64,000 nucleotides of DNA from Schistosoma mansoni (GCF_000237925.1 NC_031495.1:2806407-2870406), one strand, 5' to 3'. Positions 41,801 to 50,574 are shown, numbered from the stretch's first letter. The notes: a model not told the origin generated them from the sequence alone. Translations and numbers: made by a program.

Positions 41801-44346
41801 TGAATCAATTGAAGCTAGACCACTATGGAAAACCTGGAAGCACTGGAAGGCCAGGTCTGTTGGGAGATAACAACTCACTGAAGACATTGGCGAAATGGTT
41901 GCTCAACTTCGTGGATTGGTTGAAGTTAGACATTAACATCGTTGGATGCCGGCCAGCCCATTGGTCTAGAGGTTAAGCGCTCGCATGCAAGACTGATAGG
42001 TCTTGGGTTCGAATCTCGTGAGGCGGGATCGTGGATGCACACTACTGAATAGTTCCATAATAGGACGAAACGACCGTCCAGTGCTTCGAGGCTTTGCATG
42101 GTGATCTAGCTTCAATTGATTCATGATCTCAACTATTAACAATTGCTATCCACAAAACTCCTGATAATATACTGTTAATGCTTGATGCAGACAAATGTAG
42201 TTAATATTATGAAATTGTTAAATTTCAAAAGATTAGGCTAAATTAACTCTTGATTACGATCGATTTAATTATTTTTCCAATGTGAACTGGATTTAATGCG
42301 AACTCGATAGACTGTATGCTAATACATATACAACTCTAACAGTTAATCCGAATTCGATAGGGAATACCGATAGAAGATGGGTGCTCAGAAAAGTCTAATA
42401 TTCAAGAGGTCAAATTTGAAGCTGAAGAATTCTTTGTATTCAGAAACAAAATATAACTTTCGGACCCATGGTAAAATTAGCAGACTAAAAGTTTCAGCAA
42501 TCAATCAAATATCTGGAGATGTCAGCTCGGAGATATGAATCGGAAAAAAAGTTGTTACGGTTATCATTCTAAAAAATAACTAATATTTAATAACAAAAAT
42601 GGTAGATGATCTGAGGTCTCTTTAGCAGAAACAGTAATAGTAGTAATAATAACATATTTCGTGAAAGTTAACTGTCTGAATTAGTAGACCTACGTACATT
42701 GATAACATTAGCTCAAATTATAATTTTGCGGTCAGATACTGTCATCCAATAGAGTGTATTAGTACTATTGTGGTGTGGGTTACTTATATCTACATAAGTA
42801 GTATATGGTGATGGTCAGGCATAGAATGTATTTTGGTAGAAGATCGATAAGGAAAGAACACGAAAGAAGCACAATCGGTGTGAAAATGCATGAACAATGA
42901 AATCAGAGAAGATAGACTGGTATTTGCAAACGGAACAGTTAAGATTGCGACAATTGATTGTTATTTTGCAAATTAACCGTTTACTGTATGGTGAGATGGT
43001 CTGTAATCTATGCTTAAATACATTCAATTTTCCCCACCCGTGTTCTTATTCACTACACTATATGTGTATAGATATTTTATCAGTTTCACTGAGGGAGCAA
43101 ATCTTCCGAGGTATTATTCATTTGAATGTTAAATTTATCCTGATATGTTTCAAATAAATCGTTACTTGTTTAGAAAGCTCTCGAATATTCTACTGTACTC
43201 CGTAGTTTTCAATGGTTCTTTAGTTAATACCAGTTCATGGTATAATTTATGTTAAAATAAACAAGTATAACAGTGTTTTTCCTCCTAGAAATAATTATTA
43301 AGTGTAGGAAGGATTTGAAGGTGACCAACTTGGTCTCGTGTGCAGTTATGAGTATGAGGGCTAATATCACTTCCCGGCTGCCCACACCGTGGAAGGGTAT
43401 TTCTTGAGGGACCTGAAAAAGAAGTTGGATTAGTGTTGGTCATAATGACCTGGGAGCGTGACCGCAGTGCCCAAGGGACAACTTCTTGAGGCCGGTCACG
43501 CACGGCCTTATTGTGGGGGATTTTTGACGTGTTAGCTCCGTTGTTCAAAGGACCTTACCGCCGGAGACGGATATCCGTGGGGTAAGGCGAGGTGTGCATT
43601 TTTAGGGTCGACCTTTTCTAACCCCACCCCTCCTTGTGGGAAGGCAGCATCGCTGTCATGCTGTCATACTGCTGTCACACCTCTGTACAGTCGGCAGTAC
43701 GACTTCGCCTTCGGACCTTGGGATTGCTGCTTTTAGTCTTACCACTCTTCAACCGACCTGTGTGGCATGGTAGGACCTTGAGGAACGATTGTTCCAGCCA
43801 GCATAGCTCGATTGGATCATCACGATAGGCAAGCATATTGGTTGGTTAATTCATTATAGAAAGAACCTACTCTAAATATATATTTGAACATTTTATCAGT
43901 TACTGTCTTACGAAAACTACTTCTTTTCATATTTGTTAAATTACATTTCAGCCCTTACAGATCCAAAAGGTCGTTCAACTATTGGTATGTACAATTTATT
44001 CACCTATATTGTAGAACAACCAGCTCCACGTTTACCAGTTTATTGTTTCTCATCTGAATTCATATATTTTATTCATTCATGTTTACAAAAAGATACGAAT
44101 GATCGTTTATCTATTGAAATTATTCATAGACATTTTATTCCAGACTTGATTAAATTAACATGCCCTCATTCAAGTCACAATACACTTCGTCCGATTTTTG
44201 TTGATAGCTGTTTAACTAATTATCTACGTGGTGTATTCGCTCGTCAACAAGCTGAAGCAATTGATGCTGTTGCATTAGCTGTCGGTGAAGATTTTGATTC
44301 TATTGATACTGATTTTGAAGTTACTACTATGTTGGATTCAGTATAG
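24558..44346 (+). CDS. MEK1/2-family pseudokinase, 7 coding exons, 479 aa
   Basis: Exons 24558-24629, 26877-26950, 28979-29333, 30523-30740, 34068-34210, 39679-39861 and 43952-44346 are all GT-AG bounded and total 1440 nt, with every phase matching. Residues 1-112 are a Ser/Asn-rich tail. The kinase domain then aligns to MEK1 nearly without gaps: ISELGRGNGG (glycine loop 126-131), the ATP lysine in LIRKTF (K148), IVRDLQVLWE, YMEYMDVGGMD, LKPSNIL, APERL (282-286) and SDIWSLGLTLMELAIGQYPI. MAP2Ks phosphorylate MAP kinases on Thr and Tyr. Here the catalytic Asp is Asn (HRN, residue 241), DFG is DFV (259-261), the alpha-C Glu is Asp (165), and the positions of MEK1 S218 and S222 are Tyr269 and Gly273. 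The frame is clean over 20 kb, so it is not a decaying copy. Likely roles are a scaffold or decoy in the ERK pathway (inference). Exon 1 is less sure than the rest. Confidence 0.85.
25440..25800 (+). repeat. LINE-1 3' end fragment
   Basis: GTGGGGATGTATTAACTCTTTG through the block CTACTCAGGGATTTGTC and the terminal TACGTTGCGTATGACTGACT parallels the 3' ends at 39280-39495 and 36020-36245. It lies in intron 1 of the pseudokinase gene. The 65-codon frame here is not a gene. Confidence 0.6.
26877..26950 (+). CDS. Pseudokinase exon 2
   Basis: TTTTCCAG acceptor, GC|GTAAGT donor, 74 nt. Reads IRVEDISQETVSITISE and SLTDGTD, an acidic, Ser/Thr-rich stretch. It enters in phase 0 and leaves two bases that the next exon's first base completes to Ala. 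Confidence 0.65.
28722..28925 (-). repeat. Family B hammerhead SINE, copy 2 (truncated)
   Basis: Inverted copy with GTTCGAATCTCGCGAG B-box and complete hammerhead; the A-box half is truncated. Sits just before pseudokinase exon 3. Confidence 0.8.
28770..28815 (-). ncRNA. Hammerhead ribozyme with intact core (family B)
   Basis: On the minus strand: stem I GCACTG pairs perfectly with CAGTGC; CTGAGGA (position 7 is free to vary); stem II GTCCTA-TAA-TAGGAC is a perfect 6-bp stem; GAAA follows; stem III is tiny (C-GGCG-G); cleavage triplet GTC. All invariant core bases known for this ribozyme are present. It is antisense to the host gene, so it would act only in a transcript of the SINE itself. 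Confidence 0.8.
28979..29333 (+). CDS. Pseudokinase exon 3: linker, glycine loop, ATP lysine
   Basis: TTCTACAG acceptor, CAG|GTAGTT donor. The first 64 codons are Ser/Asn/Thr-rich, with a six-codon AAT run. Then DFNIDDLLLISELGRGNGG begins the kinase N-lobe; it ends after IVRDLQ in the alpha-C helix. The Lys is 17 residues before the alpha-C Asp, as K97 and E114 are in MEK1. A family B SINE ends about 55 bp before the acceptor. Confidence 0.9.
29566..30092 (-). repeat. Family C repeat, copy 3
   Basis: Full-length inverted copy, with the tail (AAATAAATAAATAA complement) at 29566 and the GCCCCCAAATGCCCTGG head at 30092. In intron 3 of the pseudokinase gene. The 156-codon frame across it is a repeat frame, not a host gene. 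Confidence 0.85.
30523..30740 (+). CDS. Pseudokinase exon 4: hinge to start of catalytic loop
   Basis: Starts VLWECISPHIIEFHGAI and continues through hinge YMEYMDVGGMD to LHMFH plus two bases (CG) before GTGAGT. The split Arg codon is finished by the T that opens the next exon, giving HR followed by Asn. Confidence 0.9.
32327..32880 (+). repeat. Family C repeat, copy 4
   Basis: Full-length plus-strand copy. Near its tail the usual CATATATATCTGG has grown into an (AT)n run at 32797-32834. Confidence 0.85.
32797..32834. repeat. (AT)19 microsatellite
   Basis: Expanded from the CATATATAT block native to family C. Confidence 0.95.
33263..33316. repeat. 18-bp stem hairpin
   Basis: GATGGAGCTTTGTTCTCT (33263-33280) pairs with 33299-33316 with one mismatch across an 18-nt loop. 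The sequence that follows (ATCACCCACCTGAGCT...CTTCTCCACCATCT) recurs at 41337-41376, so it is part of a small dispersed repeat. Confidence 0.6.
33590..33960. repeat. Two old tRNA-like SINE remnants
   Basis: A minus-strand piece (33590-33750) and a plus-strand piece (33800-33955) carry degraded A-box, B-box (GAGTTCAATCC) and hammerhead-like blocks (CTTGGTGAGTCT, then TGTCCAGTGCTT). Too diverged to fold as a ribozyme. Confidence 0.4.
34068..34210 (+). CDS. Pseudokinase exon 5: degenerate catalytic and activation loops
   Basis: TTTTTAG acceptor, G|GTAAGT donor. Reads NLKPSNILINRAGTIKLCDF, then VVSLQLSEYVASGFLG and APERLA. The residue after HR is Asn (AAT), DFG is DFV (GAT TTT GTC), and the sites of both regulatory serines are Tyr and Gly. 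The spacing Asn-to-Asp (18) and Asp-to-Tyr (10) equals that of MEK1, so the replaced residues are aligned without ambiguity. Confidence 0.92.
34493..36245 (+). mobile_element. Non-LTR retrotransposon (LINE-1; RTE/SR2-like, clade tentative), 5'-truncated
   Basis: Starts mid-element at about 34493 and runs through the RT and C-terminal domain to a 3' untranslated region that is cut by the assembly gap. Same orientation as the host gene, in its intron 5. The endonuclease is missing, as is usual for 5'-truncated LINE insertions. Confidence 0.8.
34560..36044 (+). pseudogene. LINE-1 reverse transcriptase, broken
   Basis: RT blocks in order: VPVYKKGQKYSCDNHGGIS, ENQAGFRPERGC, FLDLKAAFDSVDH, SGVRQNCSLSPFFFNFIVD, then LEYADDIVPF with the catalytic YADD intact, TYLGSLISPCG, and LLYGSETW. 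The C-terminal part ends MAQNRLQWRRCIHSL near 36030. Breaks visible: a stop near 34598, a frameshift between the frames at about 34830-34890, and a TGA at 35664, where the copies at other loci suggest Trp. Confidence 0.85.
36246..36445. other. Assembly gap (200 N)
   Basis: Exactly 200 N, the conventional size for a gap of unknown length. Frames drawn across it are meaningless. Both flanks are repeated within the next 1.2 kb (see findings). Confidence 0.99.
36446..36510 (-). repeat. Family C tail fragment, inverted
   Basis: Reverse complement of 37319-37385: tail of family C, then directly the LINE-1 terminal block CAGTCAGTCTGTCAGCCACA. The join is shared by both copies. Confidence 0.75.
36510..37135. 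repeat. Local direct repeat, copy 1
   Basis: Nearly identical to 38170-38783: LINE-1 3' block in reverse orientation, AT-rich unique-looking sequence (with TTATTAATAATAATAATAATT), then the head of a family C copy from 36868. The few differences I see are single bases. Confidence 0.85.
36868..37390 (+). repeat. Family C repeat, copy 5 (chimeric)
   Basis: Normal to about 37132 (TATCCTGA), then interrupted by LINE-1 3' untranslated sequence (37133-37318, matching 36093-36245 in pieces) before the family C tail resumes at 37319. Either a template-switch insertion or a mis-assembly. Confidence 0.75.
37430..37800 (+). repeat. Family B hammerhead SINE, copy 3
   Basis: Nearly complete: leader with GGATTGGTTGAAATTAGACATTAACACCG, A-box GCTCAGTGGTCTATCGG, B-box GGGTTCGAATCTC, hammerhead, and the tail TTCAATTGACTCATGATT...CCACAAAACCCCTTCTG. 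Confidence 0.85.
37664..37709 (+). ncRNA. Hammerhead ribozyme fold (family B)
   Basis: Stem I GCACTG/CAGTGC; CTGAGGA; stem II GTCC...AGGA with the closing C changed to T; GAAA at 37692-37695; cleavage triplet GTT rather than GTC. The core is intact; the triplet is permitted but slower in known hammerheads. Confidence 0.65.
38170..39028 (+). repeat. Local direct repeat copy 2 with full family C copy
   Basis: 38170-38783 repeats 36510-37132 almost base for base. Here family C (38527-39028) is uninterrupted and ends with its normal tail TTTGTACCAATATTTATGTG. Confidence 0.85.
39029..39495 (+). repeat. LINE-1 3' end fragment, decayed
   Basis: Follows family C without a gap. Degraded frames retain the LINE-1 end (GGATGGCTCAAAATCGTTTGC matches the MAQNRL block), then the 3' untranslated block CTACTACTACTCTCACTACT and GGGATTTGTCATGAAATGG, ending near TTTCGTATGACTGATTG. 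Confidence 0.7.
39679..39861 (+). CDS. Pseudokinase exon 6: C-lobe
   Basis: CCTCCAG acceptor, G|GTAAGT donor, 183 nt. Reads GELFTAASDIWSLGLTLMEL and AIGQYPIPS, the alpha-F region, with the structural Asp kept. Then comes the insert where MEK1/2 have a Pro-rich loop; here it is EHFRAAKTGELLP and not Pro-rich. Confidence 0.92.
40459..40990 (+). repeat. Family C repeat, copy 7
   Basis: Full-length, in intron 6 of the pseudokinase gene. The tail segment TCGATGCTTCTTTGTACCAATATT is duplicated in tandem at 40928-40981. Confidence 0.85.
41788..42155 (+). repeat. Family B hammerhead SINE, copy 4
   Basis: Near-complete unit. The ribozyme strand reads CTGAATA instead of CTGAGGA but keeps GAAAC and GTC; the G8 change should inactivate it. 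Confidence 0.8.
42769..43057 (+). mobile_element. Solo LTR, 289 bp, with 4-bp target duplication
   Basis: Begins TGTGGTGTGG and ends CACTACA, flanked on both sides by CTAT (42765-42768 and 43058-43061). A second copy in reverse is at 46918-47219. TG...CA ends plus a short target duplication indicate an LTR left by recombination. The frames inside it are not genes. The parent family is not identified. Confidence 0.75.
43310..43850 (-). repeat. Family D repeat, copy 2
   Basis: Reverse-orientation partner of 6415-6965. GC-richer than its surroundings. It ends about 100 bp before the last pseudokinase exon. Confidence 0.7.
43952..44346 (+). CDS. Pseudokinase terminal exon
   Basis: Begins at 43952 (TTTCAG) or, skipping three codons, at 43961 (TTACAG); both keep the frame. 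Reads IGMYNLFTYIVEQPAPRLP, matching the MEK segment with YIVNEPPP, then SCLQKDTNDR and a MEK-like C-terminal region with HRHFIPDL. It ends in an acidic, Asp/Glu-rich tail that MEK1 lacks. Stop TAG at 44344. Confidence 0.92.
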
Positions 44347-45590
44347 ATACATTGTAAGGTTCCACTTAGTCATATGTATATATATATATATTCCAGTGAA
44401 GGTAACTAAGATGGAGAAAACGTGAGTAATACAGAGAAAAACTAAATTAATGTATCAAAATGTAATAGGTACTAATGTGTAATCTTTTAATTTACTTCCG
44501 TGATGTCATTTGTATGATCTTTATTGGAACTTTTTTAAAAAAAAACCGACTGAACGTTTCCTCTTCTTAGTTGAATGTCTTCATTTTATTCACGATATTA
44601 TTTATTCATTGTTTGTTCTGATATTTCCTCCTACAGCTTCATGTCTTTAATGATGAGATGAATGAGATTTCTTCTTTTCATTTACCTGTGTACATTTTCT
44701 CATTTGTTGTATACTACTACTAATTACTGTTATAAGTAATAATAATAATCAAATGATCACGTTGTTTTGTTGTGTGTATGTGTCTGTGTACATTTATGCA
44801 AAAAAATACGACATACAGAATAAATATGTTTGTTTATATCACTCATCTGATGTTTCTGTTACTGTGTTCACCTATTACCTGGTTACTGAAACAACAACAA
44901 CAACAACAACAGAATCTGACATTTCTTTAAATTCTTCAGTATCATAATATTAATGATTGTTAATGATGACCGTGGGTATATATATGAATAAAAATGAATT
45001 TTTTATATGTATAGTAACTAAATACCTTAAAGTGAAACCCCTTTGATACTATTTCCATCTTCTGTACTTATTATAAACTCATCTAATCATGTAAATTATG
45101 TAAAGTATTTTTTAGTTGAATGGGGGACTATTGAGAACTGTATTGTTTCCCATATTATTGAATATATATATATATATATATATACCCCTTTTACATCCTG
45201 TAATCAAAACGTTTGTTTCTGTGTTCGTTTCCGTGGAATCTTTTTTTTTATACTTAAATTTATATTTTCCTAAGTATTTTTCGCTTTATTACAGATGGAC
45301 ATTTTTCGATAGTATATCCATAATGCTTGATTTACGAATGTAATTTTTCTTATATTTGAATGAAAATAAGTGATATTCATATATATGTGGGTTTTTGGAT
45401 CTTCCTATTGGTTTATGATTGTTGAAATGCGTAACATTCGATGATGATTATGTTTGTAAAATAGTCCTGGTGTTCTATATGTTGACGTTTTGGTGTAGCT
45501 GGAGTATATGTACTTTCACAATTGGTCCTTAGAGCAGGTCTCAACACACTAATAATTTTTAGCAACTTTTGGGTCGTATACTACGTACTT
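44347..45590. other. 3' flank of the pseudokinase gene, no gene recognised
   Basis: AT-rich; probably 3' untranslated region and then intergenic. Contains (AT)n at 45162-45184 and a run of CAA codons-like triplets near 44890. Frames here (60-76 codons) show no family resemblance. Confidence 0.4.
44819..44824 (+). promoter_or_regulatory. Polyadenylation signal candidate AATAAA
   Basis: About 470 bp after the pseudokinase stop; another AATAAA lies near 44988. Either could end its transcript. Confidence 0.35.
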
Positions 45591-45594
45591 ACGT

Positions 45595-46870
45595 ACATCT
45601 GTTACCCCTCATTGAGGAGAATAGGCTGCCTCCCCGAATTTTTCATTAAACTCTGTCCTGGGCAATCCTTTCCAGTTGCTATTTGTCCTTTTGATGTCTG
45701 ATTTCAATTCTCAGCTCAGTGCATTCCTTGACCTTGCTCTTTTTCGTCTCAGGATTTCAAAGTAGCGCTTGCCTCGTGATGCAGTCCGATGATTCCCTCG
45801 ATGCATATCCTATCCACTCCCAGCGTCCTTAATTTTCTTTTCAGCTGGAAGTTGATTTGTTCTCTGCTACAGAAGGTTGTTGCTGATGATATCCGGCCAA
45901 CGGATACTAAGTATTTTGCCTAGACAATTGTTTATAAATACTTGTACTTTTTTGATAATGGTTGTGGTAGTTCTCTGAATTTCAGCTCTGTACAATAGAA
46001 CTGTCCAGATGTTCATATTGAAGATTGTGACTTTGGTGTTGGCTGACAGTTGTTTTGAGTTCCATATGTCCTTCAATTGTAGAAATGCTGACCTCGCTTT
46101 GCCAATCTTTGTCTTTACATCTGCATCAGATCCTCCTTGTTTATCAATGACGCTACCAAAGTACGTGAAATTTTCCACCTCTTCCAGAGTTTCTCCATCT
46201 AGTGTGATTGAGTTGGTGTTCTCCGTGTCGTATTTGAGAATCTTGCTTTTTTCTTTGTATATGTTGAGGCCCACTGCTTCAGAAGCTGCTGCTACACTGG
46301 CTGTCTTCATCTGTATTTGTTGGTATGTATGGGATAGAAGGGCTAGGTCGTCTGCGAAGTGCAAATCGTCCAGTTGCATCCAAGCTGTCGTATTCGGTGC
46401 TTCTCCTGAAATGTGGAGGACTTCATAATCCAGTCACCCATCAGAAGAGATAGAAAGGAAGAGAGTAGTCAGCCTTATCTGACTTCAGTCCTCACTTGGA
46501 ATGTACCTTTCAGCTGTTCTCCATTCGCGATTTTGCAGTGTAGTCCCTCGTATGAATTCCGTATGATGTTGATAATTTTCTCAGGTACACCATAGTGTTT
46601 CCATAAGGTTCTGTCCACACTTAAATGCTTTCTCGTAATCAAGAAAGTTAATGTATAGTGATTAGTTCCATCCAAATGATTCTTCAACGATGATCCGTAG
46701 TCGTACGATTTGGTCTGTGTACGACCAATCCTTACGAAATTCAGTTTGTTGATTTCGATGTTGAACGTCTTCTGAATCTTTCATCCGGTCCAACAACACT
46801 GTTGAAAAAAATTTCCCGGTACCGATAATAGTGTGATACCTCTGTAGCTGAGTTCTCACATTTGCTTCAG
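45595..46870 (-). pseudogene. LINE-2 reverse transcriptase and 3' end, broken
   Basis: Read on the minus strand from 46870: FRKDWSYTDQIVRLRIIVE, then RTLWKHYGVPEKIINIIR, then the catalytic block LHFADDLALLSHTYQQ (FADD intact), TLDGETLEEVENFTYFGSVI, SAFLQLKDIWNSKQL and WTVLLYRAEIQRTT. Several frame breaks split it. The downstream part to 45595 is the C-terminal domain and 3' end in poor condition. A LINE of the same kind occurs at 50.6, 62.1 and 62.8 kb. Confidence 0.8.
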
Positions 46871-46917
46871 GACTGAGATGTGTTTACAAGTGAATTACCA
46901 CTGGGTGGTGATCATAT

Positions 46918-47219
46918 TGTGGCGAACAGAACGCTACTGGGGACAATCGAATGTATTTAAGCACAAATTACAGACTATCTCACTAAATTCTGATAACCAT
47001 ACAGTCAACAGTTAATTTGCAAAATAACAATCAATTGTCTCAATATTCACTGTTCCTTCTTCAAATACCAGTTCATCTTCTCTAATTGCATTGTACATGC
47101 ATTTTCATACCGATTGCGCTTCATTCGTGTTCTTTCCTTATCGATCTTCTGCCAAAATACATTCTGTGCCTGACCATCACCATATACTACTTATATGGAT
47201 ATAAGTAGACCACTCCACA
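46918..47219 (-). mobile_element. Solo LTR, second copy
   Basis: Reverse complement of the 289-bp LTR at 42769-43057, with ends TGTGGAGTGG and CGCCACA. Flanking 4-mers ATAT and ATGT match at three positions, so its target duplication has probably mutated. Confidence 0.7.
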
Positions 47220-48120
47220 ATGTTTGTCAGATCCTCCTCAGTGCAGATTGAATCCTATCGACCAAGTTTCAATGTGGCCATTAGTCTAGGTCACTCAACA
47301 GTGTATGCACTATATAGGGATAATGTGGTAGTCAGAGGTAGCACTAGAAAAAGACCTGAAATATATGACATTAATCACCATCCAGTGATCAATCACTTTT
47401 AAACAGAGTAACATGCCAAGAACTTAGCAGAATTCTTAGTATCTTCCCAAAAAAAATAATGTTACGGAACATGAATCGTTTTCAGAGGAATTCAATATAT
47501 CGACTAGCTCGTATATAAAATCGATTATTGTACTAGTTTTTTTCATATTATTATTTAATGTAAAATCAAAGCTTATCACTCTCCTTCTTTTGTTTATATT
47601 TGGTAACTTGTAACTTGTTATTCTTAATTTAGGACTTTATCAATACAATAATAGTTTTATATACCATGACAACTATTCAATGATTTATTTTTTTGTATGT
47701 TTCCATATAATTATTAAATATACATTTTGTAGTAGTAGTACTAGGGATCAGTAGTAGTACCAAAGTGTAACATGCTGTTCTAATTTAAAAAAAAAATTCT
47801 TTTAATTTATTTGTTGTTATGGTTACATATTTCATGGAAATCACAGCAAGAGATTATCGGTAAGAAAAAAATGATTTTTCTAATAATCATTGCTCCAATA
47901 AATGAAAGTTGAAAAATAAAAAAATTTTTTATTTTTTGTAAAATTAATTATTTGTTTACATTTGTATAGTAACAAATTTACTGATTTATCTTATTTTTTT
48001 TTCGTAAAATATATTTGAATACTGTTTTATTGAATTAATTTAAAGTTATCTATTTGATGATTATAGTGAAGAACGAATAAGTCTATGTGGGATTCAACTT
48101 TTTTTATAAAAAGATATATA
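47220..48120. other. No gene recognised
   Basis: Very AT-rich with long A and T runs; no open frame of note beyond a 60-codon one without family resemblance, and no repeat match in the window. Confidence 0.45.
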
Positions 48121-48124
48121 ATCT

Positions 48125-48395
48125 GAGAAATAATGAGATAGTAACTTATTGAAGACAATGGTGGACGGTTGCTCAACTTGGTGGATTGGTTGAAGTTAGA
48201 CATCAATACCGTTGGATGCCGACTCAGTGGTCTAGAGGTTAAGCGTTCGCGCTAGAGACCGAAAGATCCTGGATTCGAACCCTGTGAGAGGGATCGTGGA
48301 TTTGCACTACTGAGAAGTCACATATTAGGACGAGTTGGTCATCCAGTGCTTCGATGTTTTCCATGTTGCTCTAGCTTCAATAGACTCATGAATTC
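48125..48395 (+). repeat. Family B SINE, copy 5 (GAGTT subfamily)
   Basis: Complete unit with A- and B-boxes. The ribozyme core reads GAGTT where active copies have GAAAC, and CTGAGAA for CTGAGGA, so it is a dead hammerhead. Confidence 0.8.
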
Positions 48396-48491
48396 AACTA
48401 ATAAGTAATAGAATTCTTTAAGAATTTATCACAAGTTTCAACTTCATATTAGTTCTGACATAATAAAAATCAATTAATCAATTAAAATTAT

Positions 48492-49005
48492 GGCTCTGGT
48501 ACGGCCGAGAGTGGGGAGAGTCCGCTCTCCCTCTCGAAATGCCCTCACATGGCCACGCGTATATGGCCTCTGTAAGGGAAGTCCTACTCACTGCCTTCTC
48601 GTGGCGGGGGTGTTGTTTAGAAAATTGAGAGGATGAAAAACGAATGTCCGGCGCTTTAACCGGGTTGGTGGACATGGAAAGTCCACCCAGAGGAGTTGGA
48701 AAACCCTGATTATTAAACAATGGAGTATATGGGCGCCAGTATCGTGAGAGAACAAATGGCGTATAAATCAATCGTTGATCACTGGCTACCATGGGACTGC
48801 ATCTCCTTACGATGCTCCACTGCCTTGTGGATCAGATCGTTAGGTCAAAGGCTCCAGGTGTGGCCTCCTAAGAAAACCACCTGCTTCAGTTTTGGCACCT
48901 GGTCAGTATCACATCCCTCACACAAATGAAATGAGATTTGTGTGGCGCATATATATCTGATGTCTCTTTGTACCAAACTTTATGTGTTTAAATAAATAAA
49001 TAAAC
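48492..49005 (+). repeat. Family C repeat, copy 8
   Basis: Full-length except for the first few bases, with tail TTTATGTGTTTAAATAAATAAATAAA. The repeated-ATAAA end looks like that of an RNA-copied (SINE-like) element. Confidence 0.85.
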
Positions 49006-49734
49006 TCATAATGAAATTTAATTCATATAAAAGTATTTATCATCAGTTAGTCCACCTGTCAGTTGTTGAACTCTTCTTTGATGTTGAAGTATATCACTTT
49101 AAAGTTAACCGCATATTAAATAATAAGCTTAAATGTTATTTAGGTTGAAATGTAAATTATATAAAGGTAAAAATCATTTGATTTAAATTTGTCAAATAAA
49201 AATTTCTATGCCATTTTTTATGTTACCTGGCTTAATTACCTTTTTAGGTGATATGAAAAAAAGATTTGATGAAAGTTAAATTATGATGTGTTACCATAGT
49301 TACGATTTAATGATTTATACATATATATATATGTATTGTGTAATATACTTAAAAGTATCTTTATCTGTTAACTGTAAATGAGACCGAATTTTTGTAAATA
49401 ACTTCATTTACGACAAATAGCTTAAATGTAGTTAGTATGTTTAATTTTAGTGTTAAGTAAGATATGGTTTTGTTTGCTTCTATGTTCCGATTGTTCTTTA
49501 GGACTTCTAAAATCCGGATATCAACTCCAGGATCTCTCAAAAAAGGAGAGGTGTTGTATCCCGTGGGAAATTATGAATGGTAGCTTTGAGAACTATTTAT
49601 GGACCAATGTGATATGTATATTTCCTATTGTATCATTGCTAAGTAACTTAACTATTCATATTCATGTTACTCTTATTATAAGCTTTATTTTGACTTATAG
49701 ACTATTACTGTACGATTAACCATTCTTTAGTTAT

Positions 49735-50095
49735 CCCCAGTCTATAGATTACTGTTCCCGCTATTCACAGCCACATTTGGCCAAATCTAGTACAAATGTT
49801 ATTTTCTATTTTATGGTACGATGTGGTCAGTTTGTTTGGTATATAAATCCAGTATGTTTGTGAATGACGATTCATATTGAGGAGGGTGTTATTGGTGTTC
49901 TGGACTTAACTGGCTGGGCCAGGCAGTTAGCAGGACCGAGTAGTACTCACGACTGCTCATACGGTTTTTGTGTATCATTGCTCCTATCGATAAATCACTG
50001 CTCTCCAATTGGGCGTTCATATATCAAACAGGGCACGTACGCACACACACTCACGTTATAACAACTGGGCGCTCAAACGTTATAACAGGACTGTA
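49735..50095 (+). repeat. LTR-like repeat, family F copy 2
   Basis: Partner of 5840-6105. Has a TATATAAATCC box at about 49840 and then GTGTTCTGGACTTAACTGG; ends near CACGTTATAACA. Likely an LTR; boundaries are approximate. Confidence 0.5.
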
Positions 50096-50574
50096 ATTAA
50101 TCAGTCTCTTGTTGGTTTATGTGCATCCTGTACGGATTGTTTTGATATGGCTTTAAGTTACAAGCTTATTAAGTTAATACAGTTCCTAATTTCTATTATA
50201 ACTTATTGTAATGACTTGAAATAAGACTGATTTGTCAAAGTTTTGATTTCTCCTACTGACATAGGTGTTTGTCATAACTAGTAAGTAACTCCTTTCGGAT
50301 AGTTATTATAATGGAACAAGACTGCTTGGTCGACTCAAAGAAGAAGATAAATTTATTCATTAACCATTAATTATTTGACATTTATTATAATGAATTACAC
50401 AACATTTCAGAAGGTTCGGTAAATCCATAAATGTGAATAGGTTGAAAGTGTCATTAATTGATAATTTAATGGGTGTATAAAATTTGCGAAAACAATAATC
50501 TAACTTGATTGAGTGAGAAAAATAGTTTGTCACTTGAACCATATATACATTTTTCTTACGTGTATATATATATC

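Noticed and set aside
24558-44346. Kinase as an ordinary active MEK with a sequencing error
   Set aside because: At least four independent positions that matter for catalysis or activation differ, in separate codons and exons, while frame and splice sites are clean.
24558-44346. Kinase as MEK5 (MAP2K5) because of YLW before the catalytic loop
   Set aside because: No PB1 domain precedes it, and the glycine loop to hinge region (ISELG, HKSSG, IVRDLQVL) is much closer to MEK1/2.
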